A stretch of 64,000 nucleotides of DNA from positions 5,321,501 through 5,385,500 of the forward strand of contig FSRD01000001.1 of assembly GCA_900129675.1 (NCBI GenBank). The letters are read 5' to 3'. Source of the DNA: Bradyrhizobium erythrophlei (GTDB lineage: Bacteria > Pseudomonadota > Alphaproteobacteria > Rhizobiales > Xanthobacteraceae). A model generated the notes under the pieces. It did no database searches, was not told where the DNA came from, and saw nothing but the letters and a program-made list of their open reading frames with translations. The translations under genes and the position numbers were made by a program. Numbering within the stretch: position 1 is the first letter of the stretch; the number at the start of each line of letters is the position of its first letter. Of this stretch, positions 37,806-46,409 are shown piece by piece.

Positions 37806-38714
37806 ATGAGCGCACCGGCGTTACCCAAATCCGTCGATGCGATGCTGGAACTCCTGACCTCGCGCGGCTATCTCGCCGAGCGGTCGCTGGCAACCGTGAC
37901 CTATCTGTCGCTGCGGATGGGCCGGCCGCTGTTTCTGGAAGGCGAGGCAGGCGTCGGCAAGACCGAAATCGCAAAGGTGCTGTCGGCGGCCCTTGGGCGC
38001 AAACTGATCCGCCTGCAGTGCTACGAAGGCCTGGACGTTGCCTCTGCGGTCTATGAGTGGAACAGCGCGGCGCAGATGATCGCGATCCGGCTTGCGGAAG
38101 CGGCCGGCGATACCGATCGCGAGCAGTTGTCGAGCGACATTTTCGCCGAGCGCTTCATGATCAAGCGGCCGCTGCTGCAGGCGCTGGAGCCCGATGTCGC
38201 CGGCGCGCCGGTGCTGTTGATCGACGAACTCGACCGCGCCGACGAGGCGTTCGAGGCGTATCTCCTGGAAATTCTCTCGGACTTCCAGGTGACGATCCCC
38301 GAATTCGGCACCGTCAAGGCGCCGCAGGCGCCGATCGTCATCATCACATCGAATCGCACCCGCGAGATTCACGACGCGCTGAAGCGCCGCTGTCTCTATC
38401 ACTGGGTGGATTATCCCAGTGCCGAGCGCGAGCTTGCGATCGTCAAGTCGCGCGTGCCGGATATCTCGGCAAAACTGTCGCAGCAGGTCGTGCGCTTCGT
38501 GCAGGCGCTGCGCGACCAGGACTTTTACAAGTCGCCGGGCGTCGCCGAGACCATCGACTGGGCGACCGCGCTGACCGAACTCGACGCTCGTTCGCTGACG
38601 CCGGAAGTGGTCGGCGACACGTTGGGCGCGCTGTTGAAATACCAGGACGACATCGCGCGGATGCAGGGCGACGCGCTGCAGAAGGTTTTGAAGGAAACGA
38701 CGAGCGAGAGCTAG
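37806..38714 (+). CDS. coxD: MoxR family AAA ATPase (CoxD-like)
   Basis: A 302-residue AAA+ chaperone. Walker A is GEAGVGKTE, Walker B LLIDELDRAD, sensor 1 VIITSNRTREIHDALKRRC with the arginine finger region. CoxD-type MoxR proteins, with a VWA partner, mature the Mo-Cu or Mo centre of the hydroxylase. ATG at 37806 is used; TTG at 37800 would add only two residues. A 140-base gap with a palindromic repeat separates it from the VWA gene. Confidence 0.9.
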   Translation: MSAPALPKSVDAMLELLTSRGYLAERSLATVTYLSLRMGRPLFLEGEAGVGKTEIAKVLSAALGRKLIRLQCYEGLDVASAVYEWNSAAQMIAIRLAEAAGDTDREQLSSDIFAERFMIKRPLLQALEPDVAGAPVLLIDELDRADEAFEAYLLEILSDFQVTIPEFGTVKAPQAPIVIITSNRTREIHDALKRRCLYHWVDYPSAERELAIVKSRVPDISAKLSQQVVRFVQALRDQDFYKSPGVAETIDWATALTELDARSLTPEVVGDTLGALLKYQDDIARMQGDALQKVLKETTSES

Positions 38715-38734
38715 CTTGCGCGTAACAACGCCCC

Positions 38735-38837
38735 GTCATTCCGGGGCGACGCGGCAACGTCGAACCCGGAATCTCGAGATTCCCCGATGCGCAATTGCGC
38801 ATCTGAGGTCTGGTCCTTCGGACCATCCCGGAATGAC
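38735..38837. repeat. palindromic intergenic repeat (GTCATTCCGG type)
   Basis: Ends GTCATTCCGGGGCG and ATCCCGGAATGAC; internal TCTCGAGATTCC, GATGCGCAATTGCGCATC and GGTCCTTCGGACC palindromes. Related copies lie at 43382, 55147 and 57533. Confidence 0.8.
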
Positions 38838-38854
38838 GAAAGCAGAGTAGTCCG

Positions 38855-40057
38855 ATGGCCATCAACCACCTCGCGCCCCCGACCGGCCAGATGGCCGACA
38901 ACGTGGTCGGCTTTGCCCGCGCGCTGCGCGCTGCCGGGATTCCGGTTGGACCAGGCGCCGTGATCGATGCGCTCAACGCGCTGCAGGCGATCGAGATCGG
39001 CAACCGCGCCGACGTCTACGCCACGCTGGAAGCGATCTTCGTCAAGCGCCACGAGCATATGCTGATCTTCGCCCAGGCCTTCGACCTGTTCTTCCGCGCC
39101 GCCGACGAATGGAAGCACATGCTGGATTCGGTGCCGCTGCCTGAACACGCCAGGAAGAAGCCGCCGCCGGCCTCGCGCCGGGTCCAGGAGGCGATGGCGC
39201 AGCCGCCGATGCGCGAGGAGATGCCGCAGGCCCAGGAGCAGGAATTGCGGCTGTCGGTCTCGGACAAGGAGATCCTGCAGAAGAAAGACTTTGCGCAGAT
39301 GAGCGCGGCCGAAATCGCCGAGGTCACCCGCGCCATCGCCAATATGCGGCTGCCGCAGGCCGAGTTGCGCACCCGCCGTTACCAGCCGGACGCGCGGGGC
39401 TTACGGCTCGACATGCGCCGCACCCTGCGCGGTTCCTTGCGCACCGGCGGCGAGATCATCGATATCCGAAAGCTCGGCCGGATCGACAAGCCGGCGCCGA
39501 TCGTGGCGCTGCTCGATATATCCGGATCGATGAGCGAATATACCCGCCTGTTCCTGCATTTCCTCCACGCCATCACCGATGCCAGGAAGCGCGTCTCGGT
39601 GTTCCTGTTCGGGACCCGGCTGACCAATGTGACGCGCAGTTTAAGGGCGCGCGATCCCGACGAGGCGCTGGCGAGCTGTTCGTCCTCGGTGGAGGATTGG
39701 GCCGGGGGGACCCGGATTGCCACCTCCCTGCATACGTTCAACAAATTGTGGGGGCGGCGGGTGCTGGGGCAGGGCGCCATCGTGCTCCTGATCTCCGACG
39801 GGCTGGAGCGCGAGGCCGACGACAAGCTGGCCTTCGAGATGGACCGGCTACACCGGTCCTGCCGCCGCCTGATCTGGCTCAACCCGCTATTGCGCTATAG
39901 CGCCTTCGAGGCCAAGGCGCAGGGCATCAAAATGATGTTGCCGCACGTTGACGAATTCCGCCCGGTGCATAATTTGAGTTCAATCGAGGGGCTGATCGCG
40001 GCGCTGTCGGCGCCGCCTCCGCCGCATCATCTGAGCCATATCCGCCCCGCAGCTTGA
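38855..40057 (+). CDS. coxE: VWA domain-containing CoxE-like maturation protein
   Basis: A 400-residue protein. The N-terminal 200 residues are helical with a conserved LRAAGIPVGPGAVIDAL segment. The C-terminal half is a von Willebrand A domain with a complete MIDAS metal site: DISGSMSEYT, then GGTRIATSL and LLISDGLERE. CoxE proteins act with the CoxD AAA ATPase to insert or modify the active-site metal. The gene starts 140 bases after the MoxR gene on the same strand and is followed 12 bases later by the XdhC gene, so one transcription unit is likely. Confidence 0.9.
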   Translation: MAINHLAPPTGQMADNVVGFARALRAAGIPVGPGAVIDALNALQAIEIGNRADVYATLEAIFVKRHEHMLIFAQAFDLFFRAADEWKHMLDSVPLPEHARKKPPPASRRVQEAMAQPPMREEMPQAQEQELRLSVSDKEILQKKDFAQMSAAEIAEVTRAIANMRLPQAELRTRRYQPDARGLRLDMRRTLRGSLRTGGEIIDIRKLGRIDKPAPIVALLDISGSMSEYTRLFLHFLHAITDARKRVSVFLFGTRLTNVTRSLRARDPDEALASCSSSVEDWAGGTRIATSLHTFNKLWGRRVLGQGAIVLLISDGLEREADDKLAFEMDRLHRSCRRLIWLNPLLRYSAFEAKAQGIKMMLPHVDEFRPVHNLSSIEGLIAALSAPPPPHHLSHIRPAA

Positions 40058-40069
40058 AAGAGGCCCGCA

Positions 40070-40399
40070 ATGCTCAATCGTGACGAGGATATCCTTCAGG
40101 CGGCTGAGAACTGGCAGAAGGCCGGCCACGGGGTCGCGCTGGCGACCGTCGTCGAAACCTGGGGCTCGGCGCCCCGGCCCGCCGGCTCCAGCCTGGTCAT
40201 CAATGACGACGGCACGTTTTTAGGGAGCGTCTCCGGCGGCTGCGTCGAGGGTGCGGTGGTCACCGAAGCGCTGGATGTGATCGCCAGCGGCCAGCCCAAA
40301 ATGCTCGAATTCGGCGTCGCCGACGAGACCGCGTGGAATGTCGGCCTGTCCTGCGGCGGTACCATCCGCGTGTTCGTCGAGAAGGTCGGCCAGTCGTGA
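40070..40399 (+). CDS. XdhC/CoxI N-terminal domain protein
   Basis: A 109-residue protein corresponding only to the N-terminal XdhC_CoxI domain (PF02625): GHGVALATVVETWGSAPRPAGSSLVI, GSVSGGCVEGAVV and NVGLSCGGTIRVFVE. The cysteines of SGGCVEG and LSCGG are family positions that may hold sulphur or molybdopterin. The frame ends in TGA and the next gene, encoding the rest of a normal XdhC protein, starts in GTGA overlap. XdhC proteins bind and sulphurate the molybdenum cofactor before insertion. Confidence 0.9.
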   Translation: MLNRDEDILQAAENWQKAGHGVALATVVETWGSAPRPAGSSLVINDDGTFLGSVSGGCVEGAVVTEALDVIASGQPKMLEFGVADETAWNVGLSCGGTIRVFVEKVGQS

Positions 40400-41100
40400 A
40401 ACTCCAGACCCTGAGCGAAGTGAACGTCGAGCGCGCCGCGCGCCGTCCGGTGATCGTGGTCACCGACACCGCCAATGGCGACCAGCGCCTGGTGAAGGCA
40501 AAAGACATCGCCACCGACCCGCTGAGCGCCGATCTGGCCAAGCAGTTGCGGATGGGCAAGAGCGGCATGATCGAGGCCGGCGGCAAAAAACTGTTCCTCA
40601 ATGTCTATGCGCCGACCGCGCGGCTCGTGATCGTCGGTGCGGTCCATATCAGCCAGGCACTGGCGCCGCTGGCACGCTCGCTGGACTATGACGTCACGGT
40701 GGTGGATCCGCGCACCGCGTTTGCGAGCCCGGAGCGCTTTCCCGACGTGCCGCTGGTCGCCGAATGGCCCGACGTGGCGCTGCCGCCGCTCAACATCGAT
40801 CATTACACCGCGTTCGTCGCCGTCACGCACGATCCCAAGATCGACGACCCGGCGCTGCTGCACGCTTTTGCGCACGACTGCTTCTATATCGGCGCGCTCG
40901 GCTCGCGAAAGACCCACGCCAAGCGCGCCGAGCGCCTGAAGGCGCAGGGCGCCTCCGACGCCGACATCGCGCGCATCCACGCACCGATCGGCTTGAGCAT
41001 CGGCGCGGTCTCGCCGTCGGAGATCGCGGTCTCGATCATGGCCGAGATAACCGCGGAGCTGCGGTTGCCCCGCGAGACCAGGAAAGAGCAGGCGGCATGA
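40396..41100 (+). CDS. XdhC Rossmann-domain protein (second half of a split XdhC)
   Basis: A 234-residue protein. GTG at 40396 overlaps the previous stop. The C-terminal part is the XdhC_C Rossmann domain (PF13478): RLVIVGAVHISQALAPLARS, DVTVVDPRTAFASPERF, AVTHDPKIDDPALL and FYIGALGSRKTHAKRAERL. Together with the preceding gene it equals a full XdhC. It works in molybdenum cofactor handling for the cox enzyme. ATGA overlap with the gene downstream. Confidence 0.9.
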   Translation: MKLQTLSEVNVERAARRPVIVVTDTANGDQRLVKAKDIATDPLSADLAKQLRMGKSGMIEAGGKKLFLNVYAPTARLVIVGAVHISQALAPLARSLDYDVTVVDPRTAFASPERFPDVPLVAEWPDVALPPLNIDHYTAFVAVTHDPKIDDPALLHAFAHDCFYIGALGSRKTHAKRAERLKAQGASDADIARIHAPIGLSIGAVSPSEIAVSIMAEITAELRLPRETRKEQAA

Positions 41101-42701
41101 AGTTCGGACCCGCCAGTCCGGCCGACGCGATTGGCGGCGTCACCGTGCATACGCTGCGGCAGGGACCGCTGGTGCTCAAGAAGGGCACCACGATCGGGCT
41201 TGCCGAGGTCGACGCGCTCACCAAGGCCGGCGTCAAGGAAGTTGTGGTGGTGCGGCTCGAAGACGGCGACGTCTCCGAGGACGTGGCCGCCGCCAGCATT
41301 GCCAAGGCCGTGGCCGGCGACGGCGTCCATGTCGAGCGCGCCTTCACCGGCCGCGCCAACCTGTTCGCGGCACGCGCCGGTGTGCTGGTGGTGGACCGCG
41401 CGGCGGTCGACCGCATCAACGGCGTCGACGAGGCCATTACGTTTGCGACGCTGGCCGCGTTCAAGCCGGTGGTCGAAGGCGAGATGATCGCGACCGTAAA
41501 ACTGATTCCGTTCGGCGTCGAGGCAAAGCTGCGCGACGCGGCGGTCGCGGTCGCGGGCCATGATGCATTGCGGATCGCGCCCTACACCATCAAGAAGGTC
41601 GGCGTAGTCTCGACCCTGCTGCCCGGGCTGGCGCCGAAGGTGATCGAAAAAACCCTGCGAGTGACGGCCGAACGGCTGGCGCCGGCGGGCGCCACCATCA
41701 TCGCCGAGCGGCGCGTGCCGCATGACGAGACGGCGCTGGCGGCCTCGATCAAGGAACTGCTCGGCCTCGGCGCGGAACTCGTCATCGTGTTCGGCGCTTC
41801 CGCGATCGCCGACCGCCGCGACGTGATCCCGGCCGCGATCAGCGAAATCGGCGGCGCGGTCGAGCATTTTGGCATGCCGGTCGACCCCGGCAATCTCCTG
41901 TTGATCGGCAGCGCCGGCGGCGTGCCGGTGCTGGGCGCACCGGGCTGCGCGCGCTCGCCGGTCGAAAACGGTTTTGACTGGGTGCTGATGCGCCTTCTCG
42001 CTGGCATCAAGGTCACGCGCGCCGAGCTGACCGGCATGGGCGTCGGCGGGCTGTTGATGGAAATCGTCACGCGGCCGCAGCCGCGCACCGTCCCCGAACT
42101 CGAAGGCAACCGCAACGTCGCCGCGATCGTGCTCGCGGCCGGTCGTTCGACCCGGATGGGCGGTCCCAACAAGCTGCTCGCCGAACTCGACGGCAAAAAA
42201 CTGGTGCGGATCGCAGCCGAGCAGGCGCTGGCGTCGAAAGCCTCCGAGGTCATCGTCGTCACCGGCCATCAGGCCGATCTGGTCGAGCAGGCATTGAGCG
42301 GCCTCAAGGTAAAATTCGTCCGCAACCCGGATTTCGCCGGGGGGCTCGCCAGCTCGGTCAAGGCAGGCATCGCGGCGGTGCCCGCGAATGCCGACGGCGC
42401 GGTGATCTGCCTCGGCGATATGCCGCTGATCGATGCGAAACTGATCGATCGGCTGATCGAGGCCTTCGAGCCCGACCGCGGCCATCTGATTGCACTGCCC
42501 GTCAGCGACGGGCGGCGCGGCAATCCCGTGCTGTGGTCGCGGCGCTTCTTCCCCGAATTGATGACGCTCGACGGCGACGTCGGCGCCCGCCATTTGATAG
42601 CCAAGCACGCGGAAGCGGTGGCCGAAGTCCCGGTCGAGGGTTTTGGCGCCTTTCTCGACATCGACACGCCGCAGGCGCTGGAGGCGGCGCGGCGGTCGTA
42701 A
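41097..42701 (+). CDS. molybdopterin-binding / MobA-like nucleotidyltransferase fusion protein
   Basis: A 534-residue fusion. ATG at 41097 overlaps the XdhC stop. Residues about 1-340 contain a MoaB/Mog-like molybdopterin-binding domain (VGVVSTLLPGLAPKVIEKTLR, ELVIVFGASAIADRRDVIPAAI). Residues about 345-534 are an NTP-transferase of the MobA/MocA type: AAIVLAAGRSTRMGGPNKLL, ICLGDMPLI and VPVEGFGAFLDIDTP. MocA-type enzymes make molybdopterin cytosine dinucleotide, the cofactor form used by CO dehydrogenases, which fits the cox context exactly. Fusion of the two steps in one chain would let the pterin be handed on directly. Confidence 0.9.
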   Translation: MKFGPASPADAIGGVTVHTLRQGPLVLKKGTTIGLAEVDALTKAGVKEVVVVRLEDGDVSEDVAAASIAKAVAGDGVHVERAFTGRANLFAARAGVLVVDRAAVDRINGVDEAITFATLAAFKPVVEGEMIATVKLIPFGVEAKLRDAAVAVAGHDALRIAPYTIKKVGVVSTLLPGLAPKVIEKTLRVTAERLAPAGATIIAERRVPHDETALAASIKELLGLGAELVIVFGASAIADRRDVIPAAISEIGGAVEHFGMPVDPGNLLLIGSAGGVPVLGAPGCARSPVENGFDWVLMRLLAGIKVTRAELTGMGVGGLLMEIVTRPQPRTVPELEGNRNVAAIVLAAGRSTRMGGPNKLLAELDGKKLVRIAAEQALASKASEVIVVTGHQADLVEQALSGLKVKFVRNPDFAGGLASSVKAGIAAVPANADGAVICLGDMPLIDAKLIDRLIEAFEPDRGHLIALPVSDGRRGNPVLWSRRFFPELMTLDGDVGARHLIAKHAEAVAEVPVEGFGAFLDIDTPQALEAARRS

Positions 42702-42733
42702 TTCGTAGTCGTAGGGCGAGCCACGAACTCTAT

Positions 42734-42866
42734 CCCGTCGTCTCGGCGAACGCCTGGCGAACGCCGGGACCCATACCGCGAGGTCTATCGATAGGGCCAT
42801 GTGGCTAACGCCCTGCCGCAAATCCATGGCCGGTGGTTATGGGTCCCGGCGTTCGCCGGGACGACG
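42734..42866. repeat. palindromic intergenic repeat
   Basis: Ends CCGTCGTCTCGGCGAACGCC and GGCGTTCGCCGGGACGACG are near inverted copies. It lies after the end of the cox cluster. A further CTGGCGAACGCCGGGACCCA / TGGGTCCCGGCGTTCGCC pair is inside. Confidence 0.65.
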
Positions 42867-42975
42867 AAATCAACAGATCGACTCTCGCTTACGCACCCCG
42901 ATTTCAACCTCCCGTTCACCAAGTCTCAACTCTCCCCGGCTAGATTCGGCGCCGCCTGCCTTGGGGGATGGGATC

Positions 42976-43368
42976 TTGATCGTTTCGACTGCCACAGCGC
43001 AACGCCGCGCGCTGTTCATTCTTGCGCTGACCCTGGTCGTGGGCGCGACGCGTTTCGCCACGCAGGCGTGGGCCGCCGGCGCGTTGGCGGTCGGCAAATG
43101 CGGCGCCTATGGCCAGGCCTATGACTTTCCGGCCGAGGCCACCGCGCGCGCGGCTGCCTTGAAACAGTGCAAGGGCGATTGCACCGCCGTGGCCATGAAG
43201 CGCGCCTGCGCTGCGCTCGCGGTCGACATGACCAATCCCTGCGGCGCCCATGGCTATGCGGTGAAGCCGAAAATATCGAGCTCGCTCAACGCCGCGACCA
43301 AAAAATGCTACGAATTCGGCGGCAAGGAATGTGTGATCCGCGCCTGGGCCTGCGACGCCAAGGGGTAG
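42976..43368 (+). CDS. DUF4189 domain secreted protein
   Basis: A 130-residue secreted protein. TTG at 42976, with GGGGATGGG just upstream, gives a signal peptide (RRALFILALTLVVGATRFATQAWA). The mature part matches the DUF4189 layout: GALAVGKCGAYGQAYDFP, then paired cysteines KQCKGDCTAVAMKRACAAL, CGAHGYAV and a C-terminal KKCYEFGGKECVIRAWACDA. Eight or more cysteines suggest disulphides in the periplasm. The role of the family is unknown. No better ATG exists, and upstream sequence is a repeat. Confidence 0.75.
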   Translation: MIVSTATAQRRALFILALTLVVGATRFATQAWAAGALAVGKCGAYGQAYDFPAEATARAAALKQCKGDCTAVAMKRACAALAVDMTNPCGAHGYAVKPKISSSLNAATKKCYEFGGKECVIRAWACDAKG

Positions 43369-43381
43369 GACCTAAATTGCC

Positions 43382-43480
43382 GTCATTCCGGGGCGCGTCG
43401 TAGACGCCAACTATGATGCGCTATTGCGCATCTGAGAATCTCGAGATTCCGGGTTCGATGCTTCGCATCGCCCCGGAATG
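43382..43480. repeat. palindromic intergenic repeat (GTCATTCCGG type)
   Basis: Ends GTCATTCCGGGGCG and CGCCCCGGAATGAC; internal GATGCGCTATTGCGCATC and TCTCGAGA. Same family as 38735-38837. Confidence 0.8.
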
Positions 43481-43498
43481 ACGGCCATTGGAGCATTC

Positions 43499-43909
43499 AT
43501 GCAATTCGACACCAAGATCGCGGTCGTGATCCGGACCGACCTGGAACCGTGGCAAAAACTCAACGTGGCGTCGTTCCTGGCCGGCGGCATCGCCGCGACG
43601 TTTCCCGAATGCATCGGCGAGAATTACGAAGACGGCTCCGGCACCAAATATCTGTCGCTGATCGGCCAGCCGATCCTGATCTACGGCGCCGACCGCCCGG
43701 CGTTGTCCCGCGCGCTCGAACGCGCGCTGTCGCGCAACGTCAAGCCCGCAGTCTATACCGAAGACATGTTCAAGACCACGCATGACGCCGCCAACCGCGA
43801 AGTGGTGAGGGCGGTGATCCGCGCCGAGCTCAACCTCGTTGGGCTCGCGATGCGCGCCGAGCGCAAGGTGATCGACAAGATCGTCGACGGGCTCAAATTT
43901 CACGGCTAG
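43499..43909 (+). CDS. DUF2000 domain protein
   Basis: A 136-residue protein of the DUF2000 family (peptidyl-tRNA hydrolase-like fold). ATG at 43499 has GGAG upstream. Typical motifs: KIAVVIRTDLEPWQKLNVAS near the N-terminus, YLSLIGQPILIYGAD and the C-terminal NLVGLAMRAERKVIDKIVDG. The function is unknown. A second, truncated copy of its last 23 codons lies at 50559-50630, at the far side of the intron-containing region. Confidence 0.85.
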   Translation: MQFDTKIAVVIRTDLEPWQKLNVASFLAGGIAATFPECIGENYEDGSGTKYLSLIGQPILIYGADRPALSRALERALSRNVKPAVYTEDMFKTTHDAANREVVRAVIRAELNLVGLAMRAERKVIDKIVDGLKFHG

Positions 43910-44019
43910 CGCGTGAGCGCAAGGCTTCAGCCGCCTGGGCGAACCCCCAAGTCCGGCTCCTCAAGAAGTCCTGCTTTTCAAGAAGTCCTGCTCCTCAAGA
44001 ACTGGGCCATCACTTGTTT

Positions 44020-44748
44020 TCAGTTTTGTGAACGCGTGAAGGGCACAAAGCGCACAAGGGCGACAGCGCGCGTGGTCGTCTCGCCAGGGGCGATTTTTTC
44101 GACGACCGTGAGGTGCTGAGTGGAGTAAGCGGGCCCCACCGGCATGACGAGCCGGCCACCCACTTTAAGCTGCTCGATCAGCGGCGGCGGTAGCTCCCCG
44201 AGCGCGGCGGTCACGACGATGGCGTCAAAAGGACCGCATTCGGGCCAGCCACCATAGCCGTCGCCAAGCCTGACGCTCACGTTGTCATACGCGAGATCTT
44301 TGAGTGTTTTCGCGGCGGCCTCGGCCAATTGCGGGATAATCTCGATGGTGCAGACCTTTCGCGCCAGGTGCGCAAGGATGGCGGCCTGATAGCCCGAACC
44401 CGTACCGACTTCGAGCACAACATGATCGGGCGCGACCTCGGCCAAATGGGTCATCAAGGCCACAATGTACGGCTGCGATATGGTCTGGCCGAGGCCGATC
44501 GGAATCGGCCTGTCCGCGTATGCGATCGAGCAAGATCGCTCAGGGATGAACAGATGGCGTTTCGTTTGCCCCATGGCCTCAAGGACCCTCTCCGACAGGC
44601 CCTGCTGTCCCAAAACACCGGCGCCGGACCGGGCGTAGGCCCGGATGGTTTCGACCATGGCGGCGCGTTCGCGGACACACTCGTCCTGTGCGGTCGCTTC
44701 CCGCGCGGCGACAACCATGGAAAGCACGAGCAGCAGCAAGGTCTTCAT
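44020..44748 (-). CDS. protein-L-isoaspartate O-methyltransferase, secreted form
   Basis: A 242-residue SAM-dependent methyltransferase that starts repair of isoaspartyl damage in proteins. A signal peptide is seen (MKTLLLLVLSMVVAAREATA), so it should act in the periplasm. The PCMT core is intact: RHLFIPERSCSIAYADRPIPIG, GQTISQPYIVALM, SAM-binding VLEVGTGSGYQAAILA and FDAIVVTAAL. ATG at 44748 overlaps by ATGA with a small frame upstream. It lies in the rearranged region between the DUF2000 gene and the first intron and faces the DUF2000 gene convergently. Confidence 0.88.
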   Translation of the reverse strand: MKTLLLLVLSMVVAAREATAQDECVRERAAMVETIRAYARSGAGVLGQQGLSERVLEAMGQTKRHLFIPERSCSIAYADRPIPIGLGQTISQPYIVALMTHLAEVAPDHVVLEVGTGSGYQAAILAHLARKVCTIEIIPQLAEAAAKTLKDLAYDNVSVRLGDGYGGWPECGPFDAIVVTAALGELPPPLIEQLKVGGRLVMPVGPAYSTQHLTVVEKIAPGETTTRAVALVRFVPFTRSQN

Positions 44749-44930
44749 GACCGTGCGGTCTCCAACCGGTCCACGATTCGCGCCGACCGCTTGAGGGCAA
44801 CGAGTGGATTCGACCGATCAGCCGTTAAGCGAAGCAAGGCGTCCAGCGAATGACCGCAATGCGCTTGGCGGTCCTCCAGCAAGTCTTGATACCATGACTG
44901 CGTTTGGCCGGTAAGTTGACGTCTCCGCAC
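44745..44930 (-). CDS. 61-residue frame coupled to the methyltransferase gene
   Basis: The frame (MRRRQLTGQTQSWYQDLLED and onwards, ending RIVDRLETARS) stops in a four-base ATGA overlap with the methyltransferase start. That is the main argument for its reality. The peptide is helical and charged with no signal. It may be the 3' remnant of a gene cut off by the rearrangement nearby; no family recognised. Confidence 0.3.
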   Translation of the reverse strand: MRRRQLTGQTQSWYQDLLEDRQAHCGHSLDALLRLTADRSNPLVALKRSARIVDRLETARS

Positions 44931-45590
44931 AAATTGCCGCTGCGGAACCGCAGGACCGGACGTGGCCCCGCTTCACTGGATCATTTCGTCGGCGCGGGCG
45001 AGCAATGCTCTTGACCCAGATTCTGATCTAGAGTTCCCACCTCATGTCCGTTCCGGGTCTTGTGTCACGAGTACTGCCGGTCCACACGGCGGTGCGCAAC
45101 TGTACGAGAGATGAAGGAGGGCCCTTCGAGGTCGGCAATCAGGTGTTGACCTTAAGCCACCGCAAGCTGCTGTCGTCAAAAGCGATGGTGGTGAACGTTG
45201 CGGAAAAGTCGGGACATGATCCCGGCAGGCAAGGTTGAGAGAGGCGAGCGCAAGCAAACCGTCGATGAAGTGTCGAAAGCGGATTAGACGATGTCAAAAC
45301 CGGGGGGGACCCTTCCTCCGGGATCAGCTTGGGAGGCGTCCTGAGACGGCCCAAGCGGCATCCGGCAGTAGGCGGCGCGAAGCTCAACCAGGCTCTTGTA
45401 CGGGACGTGAGAACCTGATCGGCGATGCCAAGGGAAAAGGCGCAAGCGGCTCCAACCGCGAGGCCGAAAGTACCGATGCGCCGGGCAGGGGCGGACTGCT
45501 TCGTAGTAGCGATGAAGCGGGTGTAGTGCCCGTGGAGCGAAGGGAGCGGGCCATCGCCATTTGGCTTGGGTCAACCGGCAACGGGAGGAA

Positions 45591-46074
45591 AGCGGCTTCG
45601 GGAGGAGTTCGGCAAGCTGCAGGTTGAAATCAATGATGAAAAGAGCCGCACGGTGGACCTTGAGCGCGGTGAGTGCTTCGGGTTCTTGGGTTTTGAGTTC
45701 CGCTACCTCCGCGGTCAAAGCGGGGCGATGCGGCCGCATTACACGCCCAAGCTCAAAAAGCGGACGGCGCTGGTGCGGGCGCTCAAAGAGGTGTTCCGCC
45801 GACACCGGTCGCAACCGATTGAACGGGTGATAGGCCTGATCAATCCGGTGCTACGGGGCTGGGTGAACTACTTCGCGGTGGGGCATTCCAGCGAGTGCTT
45901 CAGCTTCATCAAGGACTGGGTGGAGAAGAAGGTCAGGCGCCATCTGGCGCATGCTCAGAAACGAAAGGGCTTCGACTGGAACGATGGAATAGGCGGTGGC
46001 TGTACGACACTCTAGGGCTCTTCAACGCCTATCGAGTGCGACGCGACGGGCCGAAAGTCGGCCCAGCAGGATAG
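45591..46074 (+). pseudogene. remnant of a group II intron maturase (RT lost, frameshift near the end)
   Basis: Only the end of RT, thumb/X and the maturase-specific domain remain: RLREEFGKLQVEINDEKSR, FGFLGFEFRY, RPHYTPKLKKRTALVRALKE, INPVLRGWVNYFAVGHSS and KKVRRHLAHAQKRKGF. The YADD catalytic motif and everything before it are gone. One base is missing near 45980, so the usual RRWLYDTLGLFNAYRVRR ending is read in another frame (to TAG at 46072-46074), while the in-frame product stops at 46015. Confidence 0.88.
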
Positions 46075-46140
46075 GTCCCATAAGCTTTTGGCGTGAAGCA
46101 AATGGGGGCGCGCAATGCGGGAAATCCGCATGCTGCGTTC

Positions 46141-46336
46141 GACGTGGCGGGGGCTGGAAACGTGGCACGGTCGAGGTATCTCGGACGGAGTCGGCGCGCC
46201 AGTCCTCGACCCTACCGACGTGGAGGGGGCTGGAGACGTGGCATGGTCGAGATAGTGGGACACTCGCAGACGAAAGGGCGAGACAACAGGGAACCCAAAC
46301 TTCGACCTAAACCGGCGCGTCAGTCCTCGACCCTAC
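46141..46336 (+). repeat. imperfect duplication inside intron copy 1
   Basis: GACGTGGCGGGGGCTGGAAA (46141) recurs as GACGTGGAGGGGGCTGGAGA (46216), each followed by GTGGCACGGTCGAG or its variant and each ending CAGTCCTCGACCCTACC (46199 and 46320). The second unit is longer. It occupies the place where domain V should be. Confidence 0.75.
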
Positions 46337-46409
46337 CTGTGAGGGGCTCGGGGTGAAATTCCCCGGGCCAACTCGGCAAACCCAGAAGTTGCCGAACGCT
46401 TCGATTAGC

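Larger units (their letters stand above)
45043..46352 (+). mobile_element. group II intron, copy 1, internally deleted and rearranged
   Basis: The first 548 bases (45043-45590) are almost identical to 49885-50436 and include a GTGCG intron-type 5' motif (45090) and the structured domain I region. The sequence then jumps directly into the C-terminal end of a maturase reading frame, so the reverse-transcriptase part is deleted. The 3' end keeps a domain VI-like GGGGCTCGGGGTGAAATTCC, but the canonical domain V of copy 2 is missing and replaced by duplicated sequence. The copy cannot splice or move by itself. Confidence 0.85.

Noticed and set aside
38735-38837. GTCATTCCGG repeats as CRISPR or attachment sites
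   Set aside because: Copies are scattered, palindromic and always intergenic, without spacers or integrase genes.
40884-42827. 647-codon minus-strand frame opposite the MobA-like fusion
   Set aside because: Shadow frame with Asp/Arg/His-rich composition and no family features.
45044-45238. 64-codon frame (MSVPGLVSRVLPVHT...) present in both intron copies
   Set aside because: It lies in the structured 5' part of the group II intron, where such frames occur by chance; the duplication comes from the intron.
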